Of a stretch of DNA of 64,000 bases, positions 46,401 to 56,654 are shown one piece after another. Position 1 is the stretch's first letter, and every line of letters begins with the position of its first letter. Made by a program: the position numbers and the translations under genes. This stretch comes from Rhynchospora pubera (Eukaryota; Streptophyta; Magnoliopsida; Poales; Cyperaceae). The DNA is taken from positions 18,647,501 through 18,711,500 of the forward strand of contig CM051460.1 of assembly GCA_028095005.1 (NCBI GenBank). The letters are read 5' to 3'. The notes beneath the pieces were generated by a model, which was not told where the DNA came from, did no database searches, and saw nothing but the letters and a program-made list of their open reading frames with translations.

Positions 46401-48722
46401 CCAAACTGTGCAACTGTCTCAACCTGAAAAATAAATCAGAGTTAGGTAACTCTTAGCGATATATGGATAAGCTAACTACCATTAATCGACAGTAATCACT
46501 AAAAGTGAAAGATATTTTGCCCTTTTGTACCATTAAGTTCAATAAAAGATGATTTACAAGTTGCAATGCGTTAATTATTTACTTCAATTTAACATAACTA
46601 AAATAGAGCCACTACCTGCACCATTTCACTAATGAAATTAAATCCACCTGGTCCAATGAGAGATCCAGCAAGGAGATAACCAACAATAACCTTGCAAATT
46701 TATGACAATAAATAACTAAAATCAACTTAAACTCTTCATAAAAGAGAATTTGTAAATTTATGCAAATCATTTTTGTGATAGAGATAAAACAATCAATTAC
46801 AGGTTGTCCCAAGCATGAAAACAGAATGCCACCAATTGTTGCAGAAACAATCACGACCACCAAATCTGAAATTAGCCTGTATTTGTAACTTGTCTCAGTC
46901 CAATTTGGTAGTATGAGATGATTAGAAAATAAAATAAGTGGATAGGAAGAATTTGTAAGCAGTACTGGTAGAAGACATACCTTACATCTACTTGAAGTAC
47001 TGGGAACTTAGATTTACGGTTGGACATCACAAAGACATTATCCTATAGAGCATTATTAAATTAAATTAAGCTTTCAGTAGTCTAATTTATTCTTCACGAT
47101 TTTCAGGAAGTCCATAGAAACAAAGCATAAACTTATTTTCATGAAGTATTGAAAAAATAATACCTTTCTGTCAATCAAAGTTGTCATGTCATCAGAACCA
47201 TCATTTTCCAAACCAAAAACATCACCAATTTGAAAAGATTTAGAAGTACTGCATTTCATTACAAGCAAAACATCAAAGTGGTTAACATGTTATTTTCATG
47301 CAATAATAATTATCGCTATAGCCAACATAGATTTCCAATTTCAACTTACTTTGCCTGATGGGATTCGTTTTTCTTCTTGTCATGCGTAATAATTGCTACA
47401 GTCTCCAAAACAGCCTGTACAGACAACACATATGACAAATAGAGCAACCAATTTGATGTCATTGTTTTAATTCATTCATAAAATAGAAAATGTGTTATAA
47501 TAATGATAAGTATAAGAAACTTGTCGTTTAACTTAATTTAAAGTCTTAAAATAGAGAAACTATTTCAGTGCACAAAAATTTTGCTCATTAGTAACCCTTT
47601 TCAAGCTACTAAAGTGCACAAAAGGTGCTTAAATGGATATAAATTAGCTTCCAATTTTTCTATACATGATTTCACTGCATAGGAAAAATGGAGGAAAGTC
47701 ACACCTACTTGATTATCTGCAATGCTATTATTGAAGCTGTTCTTGTCTGGAGCTGCAAAAGTAAAAGAACAATGTGTAGGAATCAGAAAAAAGATTCAAA
47801 TTAACTCCTTTTAAGCTTGCATTGAACAACTTTATGCATTGAAATTTATCAGATCAGCAAATTTTAATTTCTATAGTTGATACATAGTACATCTATTGTA
47901 AATAAACATACTTCTATGAAGTTGAAATCAGTACCAACCTAAATTGTTGTGCTTATCCCTTTTTGCATTTACAACTGCCAGTTTAATTTGCGGATTGATA
48001 ACTAATTATATACCTTTGTAGTTCTGTTTGGTACTCCTGTATTTCTCAGTTAATTGAACCATAACGGATCTGGCGGTGTACAGTGTCATGTTATTATAAA
48101 TAGATAACCTCCATTTCTATTACTATTAACCATTTTAGTCCTAGGGATGTAATTTCAGAGTTGATTTGTCAAATGGAACATATTAAATCACATACTAATC
48201 CCTCAAATAAGACATTATACTAAAGGACCAACAGTACCCTTGAAAAGGTAAACTACTATTCTGTACATATGCTAGTACATATGCATCAGTGATGCCTAAT
48301 ATGAAAAAAAATCAACCAAAACTAGGTTATTTGAACAAATAATCATCTTTCATCATAGTGCCAACCAAACTATAAAATGGCAAGTATCCAATAATACTAA
48401 AAAGATGCACCGTCATACAAATCTCAATTCACCTAAGTCAAATTTAACAACCTGAAGTCAAAACAAAAATAAATAAATAATTCTTACTTTCAGGGGCATC
48501 ATTCTCAGAAAATTCCTTCTCAAGCACACGATCGAACATGTCAGCGATGCTCCCTTCTCCCGAGGTACTATTCTTCGCTCCATTGACGAGATTCCCGTAG
48601 AATTTCTCCCTCGTCTCCTTGTCAGGTCTCCCTTGAGCACCTCCCGAGGAAGAGCAGAGCAGCAAAACACACAACAGAGACGCCGCCAGATTCGCCCATG
48701 TCGGTCGTGGAACTGAATCCAT
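43491..48722 (-). CDS. K+ efflux antiporter, KEA4/5/6 subgroup (CPA2 family)
   Basis: Twenty minus-strand exons: 48488-48722, 47709-47752, 47350-47414, 47164-47248, 46981-47042, 46801-46876, 46616-46690, 46352-46423, 46173-46256, 46014-46082, 45844-45921, 45493-45581, 45272-45368, 45071-45124, 44745-44840, 44466-44654, 44295-44372, 43944-43988, 43758-43853 and 43491-43523; 573 residues. A signal peptide (ASLLCVLLLCSSSGGAQG) precedes a hydrophilic stretch with MFDRVLEKEFSEND. Then come about 12 membrane spans with CPA2 landmarks SCLGQPVIVGYLLAGSLIGP, FALGLEFS, LSMSSTAVV, LQDCAVGLLFALLPVL and LGSFVAGVM. Family members exchange K+ for H+ at Golgi, trans-Golgi and prevacuolar membranes. There is no C-terminal KTN domain, as in this subgroup. 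The last exon (10 codons) was chosen for its strong pyrimidine tract and phase; the C terminus is the least certain part. Confidence 0.92.
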
Positions 48723-49400
48723 CGGATCGGGCGGCGCAGTTAGAGGCGGAGATCCGAGAGATGCATCGATTGGGAGGGAACGAAAGAGAGAGAGAGAGCT
48801 TCAGGACCAAGGAATAAAAAGAATTTGGTTTTGGAAGAGAGGGACAGGCGCAGTGACGGATGCTTTGGTCGTCGCCTTCCATCGGTAGGTGCACCGTTGG
48901 ACTCGGACTTTTTAGACCCGACCCGATAGTGTCAATCTGTCAATTCCCAACAACTGCGGGGTCGTAGTCAACTACTTTGGATGCACCTGGAGTAGAGACG
49001 TACGAACAGAACCAATTGATGATTTCTGGAAAGTAGAGATTTCTAATGTTTGTTTGACATTTAGCAATATACACCGGATTCATATAATGATTTAATCCTT
49101 CGAGATTCAGTTGGCTCTAGTGAAATGATTATTATATAATGAAGTACTGACGAGCGGAGCCCACAGGTTTAATGTGGTACACCGTACACTTTCCTTGCTG
49201 AGTGGAAAGGACCTCTTTATATATTGACTCGGCACACCATATTATACTCACGTACTGGCACAGAAAAGTGTAGCAAGAGTCGTGCTAGTGCCCATTGTTT
49301 CTTTCGATGGGAAATGTCTCTGGACATGGTCCACGACATTAAACGAGTTCCTGCATTGGGCTTCTCGATTCTTCCTCCGAGATCCAGTTTTGCTACTTCT
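48723..49400. other. KEA 5' leader/promoter and intergenic DNA
   Basis: On the minus strand the ~150 bp upstream of the KEA start is CT-rich (CTCTCTCTCTTTCG), typical of a plant 5' UTR. The rest shows nothing else supportable. Confidence 0.5.
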
Positions 49401-49590
49401 GGCTCCGTTTGGATGGCTTCTTTCCGGAATAAAAAATAAGGAATAATTATTTTTTACCAATAAATTTATTTCTAACCATTCAAACTCTTCACAAAAAGTT
49501 ACACACTTCTCAATAAATTTACCCCTTACCAATAAATTTCTTCCCTTCTTCTTTTTTCCTATCTTATTCTCAACACATCCAAACGAATCC
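49401..49590. mobile_element. Short MITE, copy 6 of the six-copy family
   Basis: The left end GGCTCCGTTTGGATGG and right end (inward) GGATTCGTTTGGATG are flanked by tct (49398-49400 and 49591-49593). The core reads CCATTCAAACTCTTCACA, then AAGTTACACACTT. At 190 bp it is the longest copy. Confidence 0.82.
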
Positions 49591-50714
49591 TCTATGAATC
49601 AAAGCATGTAATTAATTCTAGTCCGCATTAAATACTAGAACACCGTTTAAGCAACGTCCCAACTATGTGGCCCTGTTTTTGGTTTCGGTAGGCCATCACA
49701 CGAGTGGGACCAATCGTGGCGAGAAAGACTGCCTGCTGGTCTAACAAACCGGTTAGAAATTTCTTGTCGTTTCGTTAACGAAGCGGTTACACTGACCCGC
49801 AACTTTTGAATTAAATTTCTTAATATTCCTTCTGAATTAGTCTTTTTTTGAATATTAATAAATGCATTTTTATAGTGCGCTCCCTGTCGTAGACTCATTC
49901 TCATTTCTTTTATTTATTTTTATCCTTTTAAAAATTTTTGTAGTGCTCAGTGAAGCAAACAAAGGCGTGCACTTATGATGCTTTAGTTTAATTTTCATTA
50001 CAATCCTACAATTTGCTTCTAAACAATAAATATTGAATAAAATACTGGTCTGTTTAAGTTTATAATGGTTTACAAGTCAATTGAGTGTTTAACATGCATG
50101 CAATGGTCATACAAAATTTGCAGCAGGATGATGGCTCCTCTAACAACACCGAGTCCATGATCTTTGTTTTAAAGTTGGAACAGATAATTATAACAACTCT
50201 TAAGTACTCGTAAGGAAAAAAAATACAAATACTTGTAAAAATCGTGTAAATATATCCCTTTTACGAAATGACATTTTCTTGAGGCAAAATAGGAAGTTAT
50301 ATAATTAAAGAAAGGTGTTTTATATATGTTGTAAAAATGAGAGTAGATTCAAGCAAAAAATAATAATAATAATTTCCTTGAAGCGGTCTACTTTATTGTC
50401 CCGCAACACATTGCTTTCAGTATTTTGACAATCTTACTGTCAACCATCTTCAAAGAAATATTCTTTGATCTGTATATTTTATTTTTGTTTGGATTAGTTT
50501 TTGTTGTGTATGCTAACATAGTCCAATGATGTAGCCACAAATATGATTGAAAAGTTAGAGCTGAAAAATGGAGTACCCAATTATGTCAAATATTTATGTG
50601 TTGCACAATCGTATAAACTAATGTGTTATAACTTATAACTAATAATATTCTTACAAATGGATGCATAACATTCAAGCAGGCAACAATAAAACACGGAATG
50701 GACAAAACTTATGG

Positions 50715-50792
<78 letters not shown>

Positions 50793-50996
50793 AATATATA
50801 CTTTGGAGGGTCGCAAAAAGATTTATTCCATCCCCTTGTATAAAGTTTTTAAATCTGATGAATAAGGTTCGTAAAATGTAAATCTCCTATATTTTTTCAT
50901 TCTTACATTCCTGTTGTATTGAAAAGATCACGCAACATTGTTGAGTATAAAAAAGGTAATAAATTATATGAAATTCAACGTGAAAAAAGGAACAAA
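49591..50996. other. AT-rich intergenic DNA with an AT microsatellite
   Basis: No gene. The only feature is the AT dinucleotide run listed separately. Confidence 0.55.
50718..50790. repeat. AT dinucleotide microsatellite, about 73 bp
   Basis: Uninterrupted AT repeats of about 36 units. Confidence 0.95.
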
Positions 50997-51326
50997 TAGG
51001 GCTACAAACGCAACGAAACGGTCATGAAACAATCCATTTTCGTTAATTGTGTTTAATTTGTTATTTTGACAATTAATTTTTATACATATTTTTCTATTTG
51101 TTTACATGCGTAATTAACCGATTTGATACTATAGTATTCCCGGTTTATCAAAATTTATTTATAATTACTTAAAAATATATAAAAAATGATTGTTAAACAA
51201 AAATAAACGAAACAAAAGTGGTCAATTTCATTTAACAAACAAAACAGAAAAATAATTTCATTGACCATTTTGAAGGAGACAAAACGAAACGATCAATGGT
51301 TAAACGGAGTTCCATTTGCAGCCCTA
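50997..51326. mobile_element. hAT/Ac-like nonautonomous element, AACGG-rich
   Basis: The ends TAGGGCTACAAACG and (inward from the right) TAGGGCTGCAAATGG enclose sequence with AACGAAACGG, GAAACGAT and related words clustered toward both ends. A clean 8-bp TSD is not visible, so the flanks may have mutated. Confidence 0.68.
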
Positions 51327-51364
51327 TAAAGAAAAACATATGCTTGGTATTTTAAGGGTGAATC

Positions 51365-51646
51365 TAGGGCTGAAAACGGAAGCTGTTTAAACCGTTTTCC
51401 AATTCGTTTTGTCCGGACGAAACGGTTAACGAAACAACAAAACGATTTCGTTTGGTTGGACGAAACTGTTAATGAAACAATGAAACGGTTCCGTCCATGT
51501 GTAAATCACGAAATTTTAATAAATTTCAATCGTTTCATCCAGACGAAATGATGAATGAAATAAAAAATTTATTTCGTCAAAAAAAAATGAAACGGTTGAC
51601 GAAACACTCTAGTTTCGTCACCGTTTGGACCGTTTTTGCAGCCCTA
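51365..51646. mobile_element. hAT/Ac-like nonautonomous element, GAAACGG-rich
   Basis: The ends TAGGGCTGAAAACGG and (inward from the right) TAGGGCTGCAAAAACGG are flanked by a perfect 8-bp repeat GGTGAATC (51357-51364 and 51647-51654). GACGAAACGGTT/ACGAAACG words fill the interior. Confidence 0.88.
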
Positions 51647-52098
51647 GGTGAATCAAAGTTTGTTCATCCAGAAACACCCACTGACAGGCTGACAGGCTGA
51701 CAGCCCCTCTTTGTTAACTTGGGTCCGTTTGTTTCTGCTTGACTCGGTGAGGGAGATCCGGCCCAACTTAATCCAAAGAACCCAATGGATCAATACATCC
51801 AACAAATTATTGCCCCTCTTTGTTAACGGAAGCTGTTTAAACCATTTTCCATTTCGTTTTGTCCGAACGAAACGATTAACGAAACAATAAAATGATTTTG
51901 TTTGGTTGGACGAAATGGTTAATGAAACAATGAAACGGTTTCGTCCATGTGTAAATCACGAAATTTTAATAAATTTCAATCGTTTCATCCGGACGAAACG
52001 ATTAATAAAATAAAAAATTTATTTCGTCAAAGAAAATGATACGGTTGACGAAACACTCTAGTTTCATCACCGTTTGGACCGTTTTGCAGCCCTAGGTG

Positions 52099-53676
52099 TA
52101 GGGGTGCATAACGTCTAAAACGACCACGAAATTCATAATTTTCGTTAATCGTTGCGTCAATGAACGCAAATTTTTAACTTCTTGCACCGATCGTTTCATC
52201 CGTTTAAAACAATTTGCGTTGATCGTATCGTTCACCAGAACGATGAAAACGGTTATAACCGTTCTCGACTGTTCAAACGTTCTACATTTTTATTGAATAG
52301 AGGCAAGAGAATGCAGTACTAAAGGGGGCAATCGTATGTCCAATATTATATTTCACAATATTTCACCTTAGGCAGCTTAGCATTGAAAAAATCACAGATC
52401 TAACTTAAACTCAATTAAAATCATTAAACATTTATTCAAACCGCTATTTCTCAAGCCAAAATCAGAATCAAAATCATTGAAATTATATACACACAATACA
52501 TACACGGTAGCAATATGCAATAAAGAATTATTCATTTTAGCAATACATTAGCAATATCCCTGAGTTATTACAAATTGCCAAGAAATGTTAAAAAAATTTT
52601 CTTCTAGTCCATCACATAATCTCTCTTTAATTCAAAAAAATTAAATAAACATTGAGATAACTGATGAAAATTTGTATTCTCAAAAGTAATCAAGCAAGGC
52701 CACGAAGGCATGAACATATATTAAGACAAAAAGGGAGTTAAACTTCAGAAAACAAAAAATTAAATCAAGCAAAATTCTGAAAAACTGATAAACCAGAAAA
52801 AATCAGAAAATCTGCCTAACTTCAAAACTGGTAAACTTTCTACTTACACAAGTCTTTTAATACACGAGATCAGATCTGAAAAATTGAAACGGATCAACCA
52901 GAAAAGCTTACCTTCAACTGGTACCAAGCTCGTACCAATCTGAGTTGCTGCTGCAGTACTGGTACCAAGCTCGTACCTTCTGCTGTTGTCGACCATCTTC
53001 AGCCGCCAAAGATCAACGTCAGTCTTGCTCGAGAGAGAAAGAGGAGGGAGGTGTGTGATTGTGCAATTGCTTCCATGGCCATCTACCAGCTTCCATGGAA
53101 GATCCTTAGTTGTTGCGAGAGAGAGTGAGAGAAAAAGGATCAAGATAGGGTCCTTGGTTGCTGCATGAGAGAAGAGATGGATGAGAGAGACGATCGGAGA
53201 AAGGAGAGGTGTTCAGCGGAGAAGAGCGAGAGAGAGGTGCTGGGTTCTGGGTGATGAGGCAGAGAAGGGAGTTGATGGAGAGGGGAAGGGTAAGGGACGT
53301 GATCGGAGAAGACAGAGGGAGATATGGGAGGCGACGAAGAGGGGAGGGATGATCGGCGAAGAGAGAGGGGGAGAGAGAGAGATATGAGAGGGTAACCGGC
53401 GCAATTAGGTTTTAGATCGATCCATCGTTTTGTCCGCCTCGCGTCTATGCAATTCCAAAAATAGCAGTACTGTAAAATGCAAAACGAAACGGACGAAATA
53501 AACAGTCACGAAATTGGTATGTTTCATTAACCGTTCCATTTTGAAACGAAATTGAGTTTATATTTGCGTTAACTGTTCTGTTCCATAAACGAAACTGAAA
53601 TCTTTAACTGTTACCGTTCCATTTCGGACGAAACGAAACGAAATAACGGTCGAAACGACTACCGTTTTCACCCCTA
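52099..53676. mobile_element. 1.58-kb hAT/Ac-like element with captured gene sequence
   Basis: The ends TAGGGGTGCATAACGTC and (inward from the right) TAGGGGTGAAAACGGT are flanked by a perfect 8-bp repeat CCTAGGTG (52091-52098 and 53677-53684). The right terminus differs from the maize Ac end (TAGGGATGAAAACGGT) by one base. AACG/CGTT words fill roughly the first 180 bp and last 230 bp. The middle has different texture: AT-rich 52300-52850, then an exon-like part (52912-53143), then GA-rich sequence (53100-53390). No transposase is present. Confidence 0.85.
52912..53143 (-). pseudogene. Captured first-exon-like fragment inside the hAT element
   Basis: On the minus strand a frame open through 53143-52912 ends in a good splice donor (TTGAAG|GTAAGC). 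GA-rich sequence to its right would be the 5' leader. The frame includes TKDLPWKLVDGHGSNC and RRYELGTSTAAATQIGTSLV, and an 18-bp motif TGGTACCAAGCTCGTACC occurs twice within 50 bp. I recognise no domain. The pattern of leader, start region and donor with nothing downstream is typical of gene capture by DNA transposons. Confidence 0.4.
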
Positions 53677-53838
53677 CCTAGGTGAATCAAAGTTTGTTCA
53701 TCCAGAAACACCCACTGACAGGCTGACAGCCCCTCTTTGTTAGCTTGGGTCCGTTTGTTTCTCCTTGACTCGGTGAGTGAGATCCGGCCCAATTTAATCC
53801 AAAGAACCCAATGGATCAATACATCCAACAAATCATTG

Positions 53839-54411
53839 CTCCGTCAGTCCGTCGGTGGCTTTTATTCCCAAGGAAACAATATGCTCACACCTCACCGGGG
53901 ACCAAAATTTTTAATTTAAAATAAACGAACATCATAATTAACTGGCAGGTGTCCTTAACTATTAAAGATCCACCGATAAAAACAGCTCTATGCGGCAATT
54001 GAGACCCTTTTCATATTCTCATGATCCAACGGCTATCATGAGCTGCTGCATAAAGCTTCCAAAATTGTGGGCCCCATTTTTCAGGCCTGGTCCCGCCTAT
54101 CCTGAAGCATCACGTGGATACAGACGACATTCAGTGCTATCCCAACCCTGCTCTTAACCTTTTTCCAGAAAAGAAAAAGGAACCACAGGAACGAGTTGTA
54201 TCAAGCACAATTGCATTTATATGAAATTGCATTAGCTTACCAGGAAAGATTTTGTACTTCCAAAAGATAATTAGAAATTTCATGATTTACAAAAATGCAC
54301 TGCAATTATAAAAACTTAGAACCTTCAATTATTCAAATTGTAATTTTGTTTTAATGTTGAAAATCTAACGAACCTCTATATTGTTCTTTCGAAGATAAAT
54401 TGGAAGTCTAA
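53839..54411. other. Intergenic, nothing recognised
   Basis: No supportable gene or element. Confidence 0.5.
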
Positions 54412-54615
54412 GGCCCTGATCAAAATGGTTTTTTTTTCGTGGGATTTCAATTCAATTCAATTGATTTCATATAATTTCGTAGGATTTTATTGGATCTAAT
54501 TACATAGGAATTTTAACCAAATGACACCAAATCCGTTCGAATTGATCAAGAATTTTCCAACGAAACGAAATGAAACGAAATCCCATGTTAAAATCATGAG
54601 ATTTTGATCAGGGCC
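54412..54615. mobile_element. PIF/Harbinger (Tourist-like) MITE, 204 bp
   Basis: The ends are perfect 15-bp inverted repeats GGCCCTGATCAAAAT. The TSD is TAA (54409-54411 and 54616-54618). Subterminal CGTGGGATTTC/GAAATCCCATG also pairs. TAA targets and GG-starting TIRs are typical of Tourist-like MITEs. Confidence 0.88.
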
Positions 54616-54654
54616 TAAGTCATCCAACTTTTTTTTAAATTCTAAATTAAATGT

Positions 54655-54736
54655 CTATGAACCCCTCCGCCCCTAAGCGGATTTCAAACGTGCGACCTAC
54701 TCAAGATACATCGCTCTTTGTCACTAGACCAAGAGT
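54655..54736 (-). repeat. tRNA-related (SINE-head-like) sequence
   Basis: On the minus strand, a box-A-like TGGTCTAGTGACAAAG (plus 54716-54731) is followed at the right spacing by a box-B-like GTTTGAAATCC (54679-54689). It cannot form a full cloverleaf. A tRNA-derived SINE remnant is the best reading. Confidence 0.5.
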
Positions 54737-55391
54737 TATTTCTTTATATTATTGCTTTTAGCAAATTACATTAAATCTTTTCACCAACCTCAACAATTTG
54801 CAAGGTATTTAATTTTTATTTCTTACAATTACATGTATTTGACAACTATTGATTATTCTTTAACATTTATAGTCTTTCATTAAAGTTCGTAGTTATATTA
54901 TTTTTTTAGTTAGATTTATAATTGTACGATAATTAAGTGTTTTTTTTAAGATAAGTAATTCGAGTTGTATATCAACGTGAAATAAAAAAAAATCATTTTT
55001 TCCTTTTCCCTAATTTTTTGAACTTATTATTTAGATTATTATAGGCATCTCAAACTGTGTGATATATATGAATTATTATTTTATATAATACTACACGTGA
55101 TTAAGTTAATCAATATAATCATAAATGCTTAAAGTTCAAATTATGCCTATTCAAGTTGTCGGTCCTACTTTTGCAATTTTGAAACAATTGCAGATGAAAT
55201 GAAGCCGGGCTCACAATCTCACACTAACCCTGGTTGGCCTCTTAACCCAACTTCCACCGTCCCTGCACATTCTCACTCCACTTCACATCTTAGAGCTACC
55301 TACCCAGCAGTAGTCAATCACTAGCTAGTCACACTCTCTCACACTCTTCTCAGAAGACAGAGTGAAGTGAGAAAGAGAGTAGCAAACACAA
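54737..55391. other. Upstream region of the FLA gene
   Basis: AT-rich to about 55190, then mixed composition with a CT/CA-rich leader (CACACTCTCTCACACTC, 55329-55345) just before the start codon. Confidence 0.5.
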
Positions 55392-56654
55392 ATGGCATCC
55401 ACCAAGGCTGCCATTCTCATTCCAATACTCCTCTCTTCCTTGCTCATTCACACAACACAAGCTCACAACATAACTGCAATCCTTGATGGATACCCTGACT
55501 ATGCTCTCTACAACAGCTACCTTACAAAGACCAAAGTCTGCGACGAGATCAATGCACACGAAACCGTCACATGTCTCGTGCTGTCTGACTCAGCCATGTC
55601 TTCCCTTGTCACCGCAGCGAAACAATCGCTTGCCGGGATTAAGAATGCATTGCGTCTACTGAGCCTACTAGACTACTTTGACCCCCAGAAGCTCCATGAC
55701 CTCCCGAGTGGCACCACTCTTACCACCACGCTTTACCAGACCACCGGCAATGCACCCGGAAACCTTGGTTTTGTCAACATCACCAATTTACGAGGCGGCA
55801 AGGTTGGATTTGCAGCTGCTGCTCCGGGATCCAAGTTTGATGCTTCATATGTAAAAGCAGTTAAACAATTCCCGTTTAACCTCTCCGTAATCGAAATCTC
55901 CGATGCCGTGATTTACCCTGGCTTACTCGATGCAACTTCGGCTTCAACTGCCAACATTACGGCTCTTTTGGAAAAAGCCGGGTGCAAGACCTTCGCTTCA
56001 CTTCTTGCGTCCTCTGGTGTGTTAAAGATCTACCAATCACAGATGGATAAAGGCCTTACGCTTTTCGCGCCTAATGACGACGCCTTCCAAGCACCTGGTG
56101 CCCCTGATCTATCTACTCTATCTAGTGCCGATCTGGTTACTTTGTTACAATACCATGCATTACCAGAATATACACCAAAATCGTCTCTTCCGGCAAAATC
56201 TGGCCCGATTCAAACACTAGCATCTAGTGCCGCAGGTAAGTATGATATGTCTGTTGTTTCACAGGGAAATGATGTGTCACTTGACACCGGTGTTGATAAA
56301 TCACGTGTTGCATCGACTGTGCTCGATGACACACCTGTGTGCATACTGACGGTTGATAGTCTTTTACTCCCGGTTGAATTATTTGGCGGTGCACCGGCAC
56401 CGGCACCAGGACCTGCTTCTGAGACCCCAGTACCAGCACCGGCACCAGATGCCCTTGCCCCGGCACCAGTATCCAAGAAGCATCGTCTCCACCACTCACC
56501 ACCAGCACCACCAATGGAGGCACCGGCAGAAGCTCCGTCAAAGGCCGCAGCTGATAAAGCAGAAGTAAAGAAAGGAGCGGCTACCGCATTGGGTCCAATG
56601 GGACTTTTAGCTGCAATTATGTCATGTTTTGCTTTTGGTAATTTGATTATGTGA
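55392..56654 (+). CDS. Fasciclin-like arabinogalactan protein (FLA8/FLA10-like)
   Basis: A single-exon gene of 420 residues. A signal peptide (1-24, cut before HNIT) precedes two fasciclin (FAS1) domains at about 25-175 and 188-330. The first contains TTLYQTTGNAPGNLGFVNI and VKQFPFNLSVIEI; the second GLTLFAPNDDAF and LLQYHALPEY. An Ala/Pro glycomodule (APAPAPGP, VPAPAPDALAPAP, PPAPPMEAPAEAP, ~335-395) would carry arabinogalactan on hydroxyproline. The C terminus (LLAAIMSCFAFGNLIM) is a GPI-anchor signal. It should be secreted and held on the outer face of the plasma membrane, acting in cell-wall adhesion or expansion. Its length matches group A FLAs such as Arabidopsis FLA8 and FLA10. Confidence 0.95.
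   Translation: MASTKAAILIPILLSSLLIHTTQAHNITAILDGYPDYALYNSYLTKTKVCDEINAHETVTCLVLSDSAMSSLVTAAKQSLAGIKNALRLLSLLDYFDPQKLHDLPSGTTLTTTLYQTTGNAPGNLGFVNITNLRGGKVGFAAAAPGSKFDASYVKAVKQFPFNLSVIEISDAVIYPGLLDATSASTANITALLEKAGCKTFASLLASSGVLKIYQSQMDKGLTLFAPNDDAFQAPGAPDLSTLSSADLVTLLQYHALPEYTPKSSLPAKSGPIQTLASSAAGKYDMSVVSQGNDVSLDTGVDKSRVASTVLDDTPVCILTVDSLLLPVELFGGAPAPAPGPASETPVPAPAPDALAPAPVSKKHRLHHSPPAPPMEAPAEAPSKAAADKAEVKKGAATALGPMGLLAAIMSCFAFGNLIM

Larger units (their letters stand above)
51375..53838. repeat. Local 450-bp tandem duplication, split by a later insertion
   Basis: Unit 1 (51375-51824) holds most of the element at 51365 and the following unique block, GGTGAATCAAAG to CAACAAATTATTG. Unit 2 restarts at 51825 with AACGGAAGCTGTTTAAACC. 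It repeats the element to 52094 and continues, after the 1.58-kb insertion at 52099-53676, with the same unique block (53681-53838). The copies differ by scattered substitutions and an 8-bp GACAGGCT repeat unit. The unit 1/unit 2 junction carries an extra CCCCTCTTTGTTAAC found once earlier in the unit, i.e. filler DNA. Confidence 0.85.

Noticed and set aside
50661..50843. Small frame with YIYIYIY repeats
   Set aside because: Direct translation of the AT dinucleotide microsatellite.
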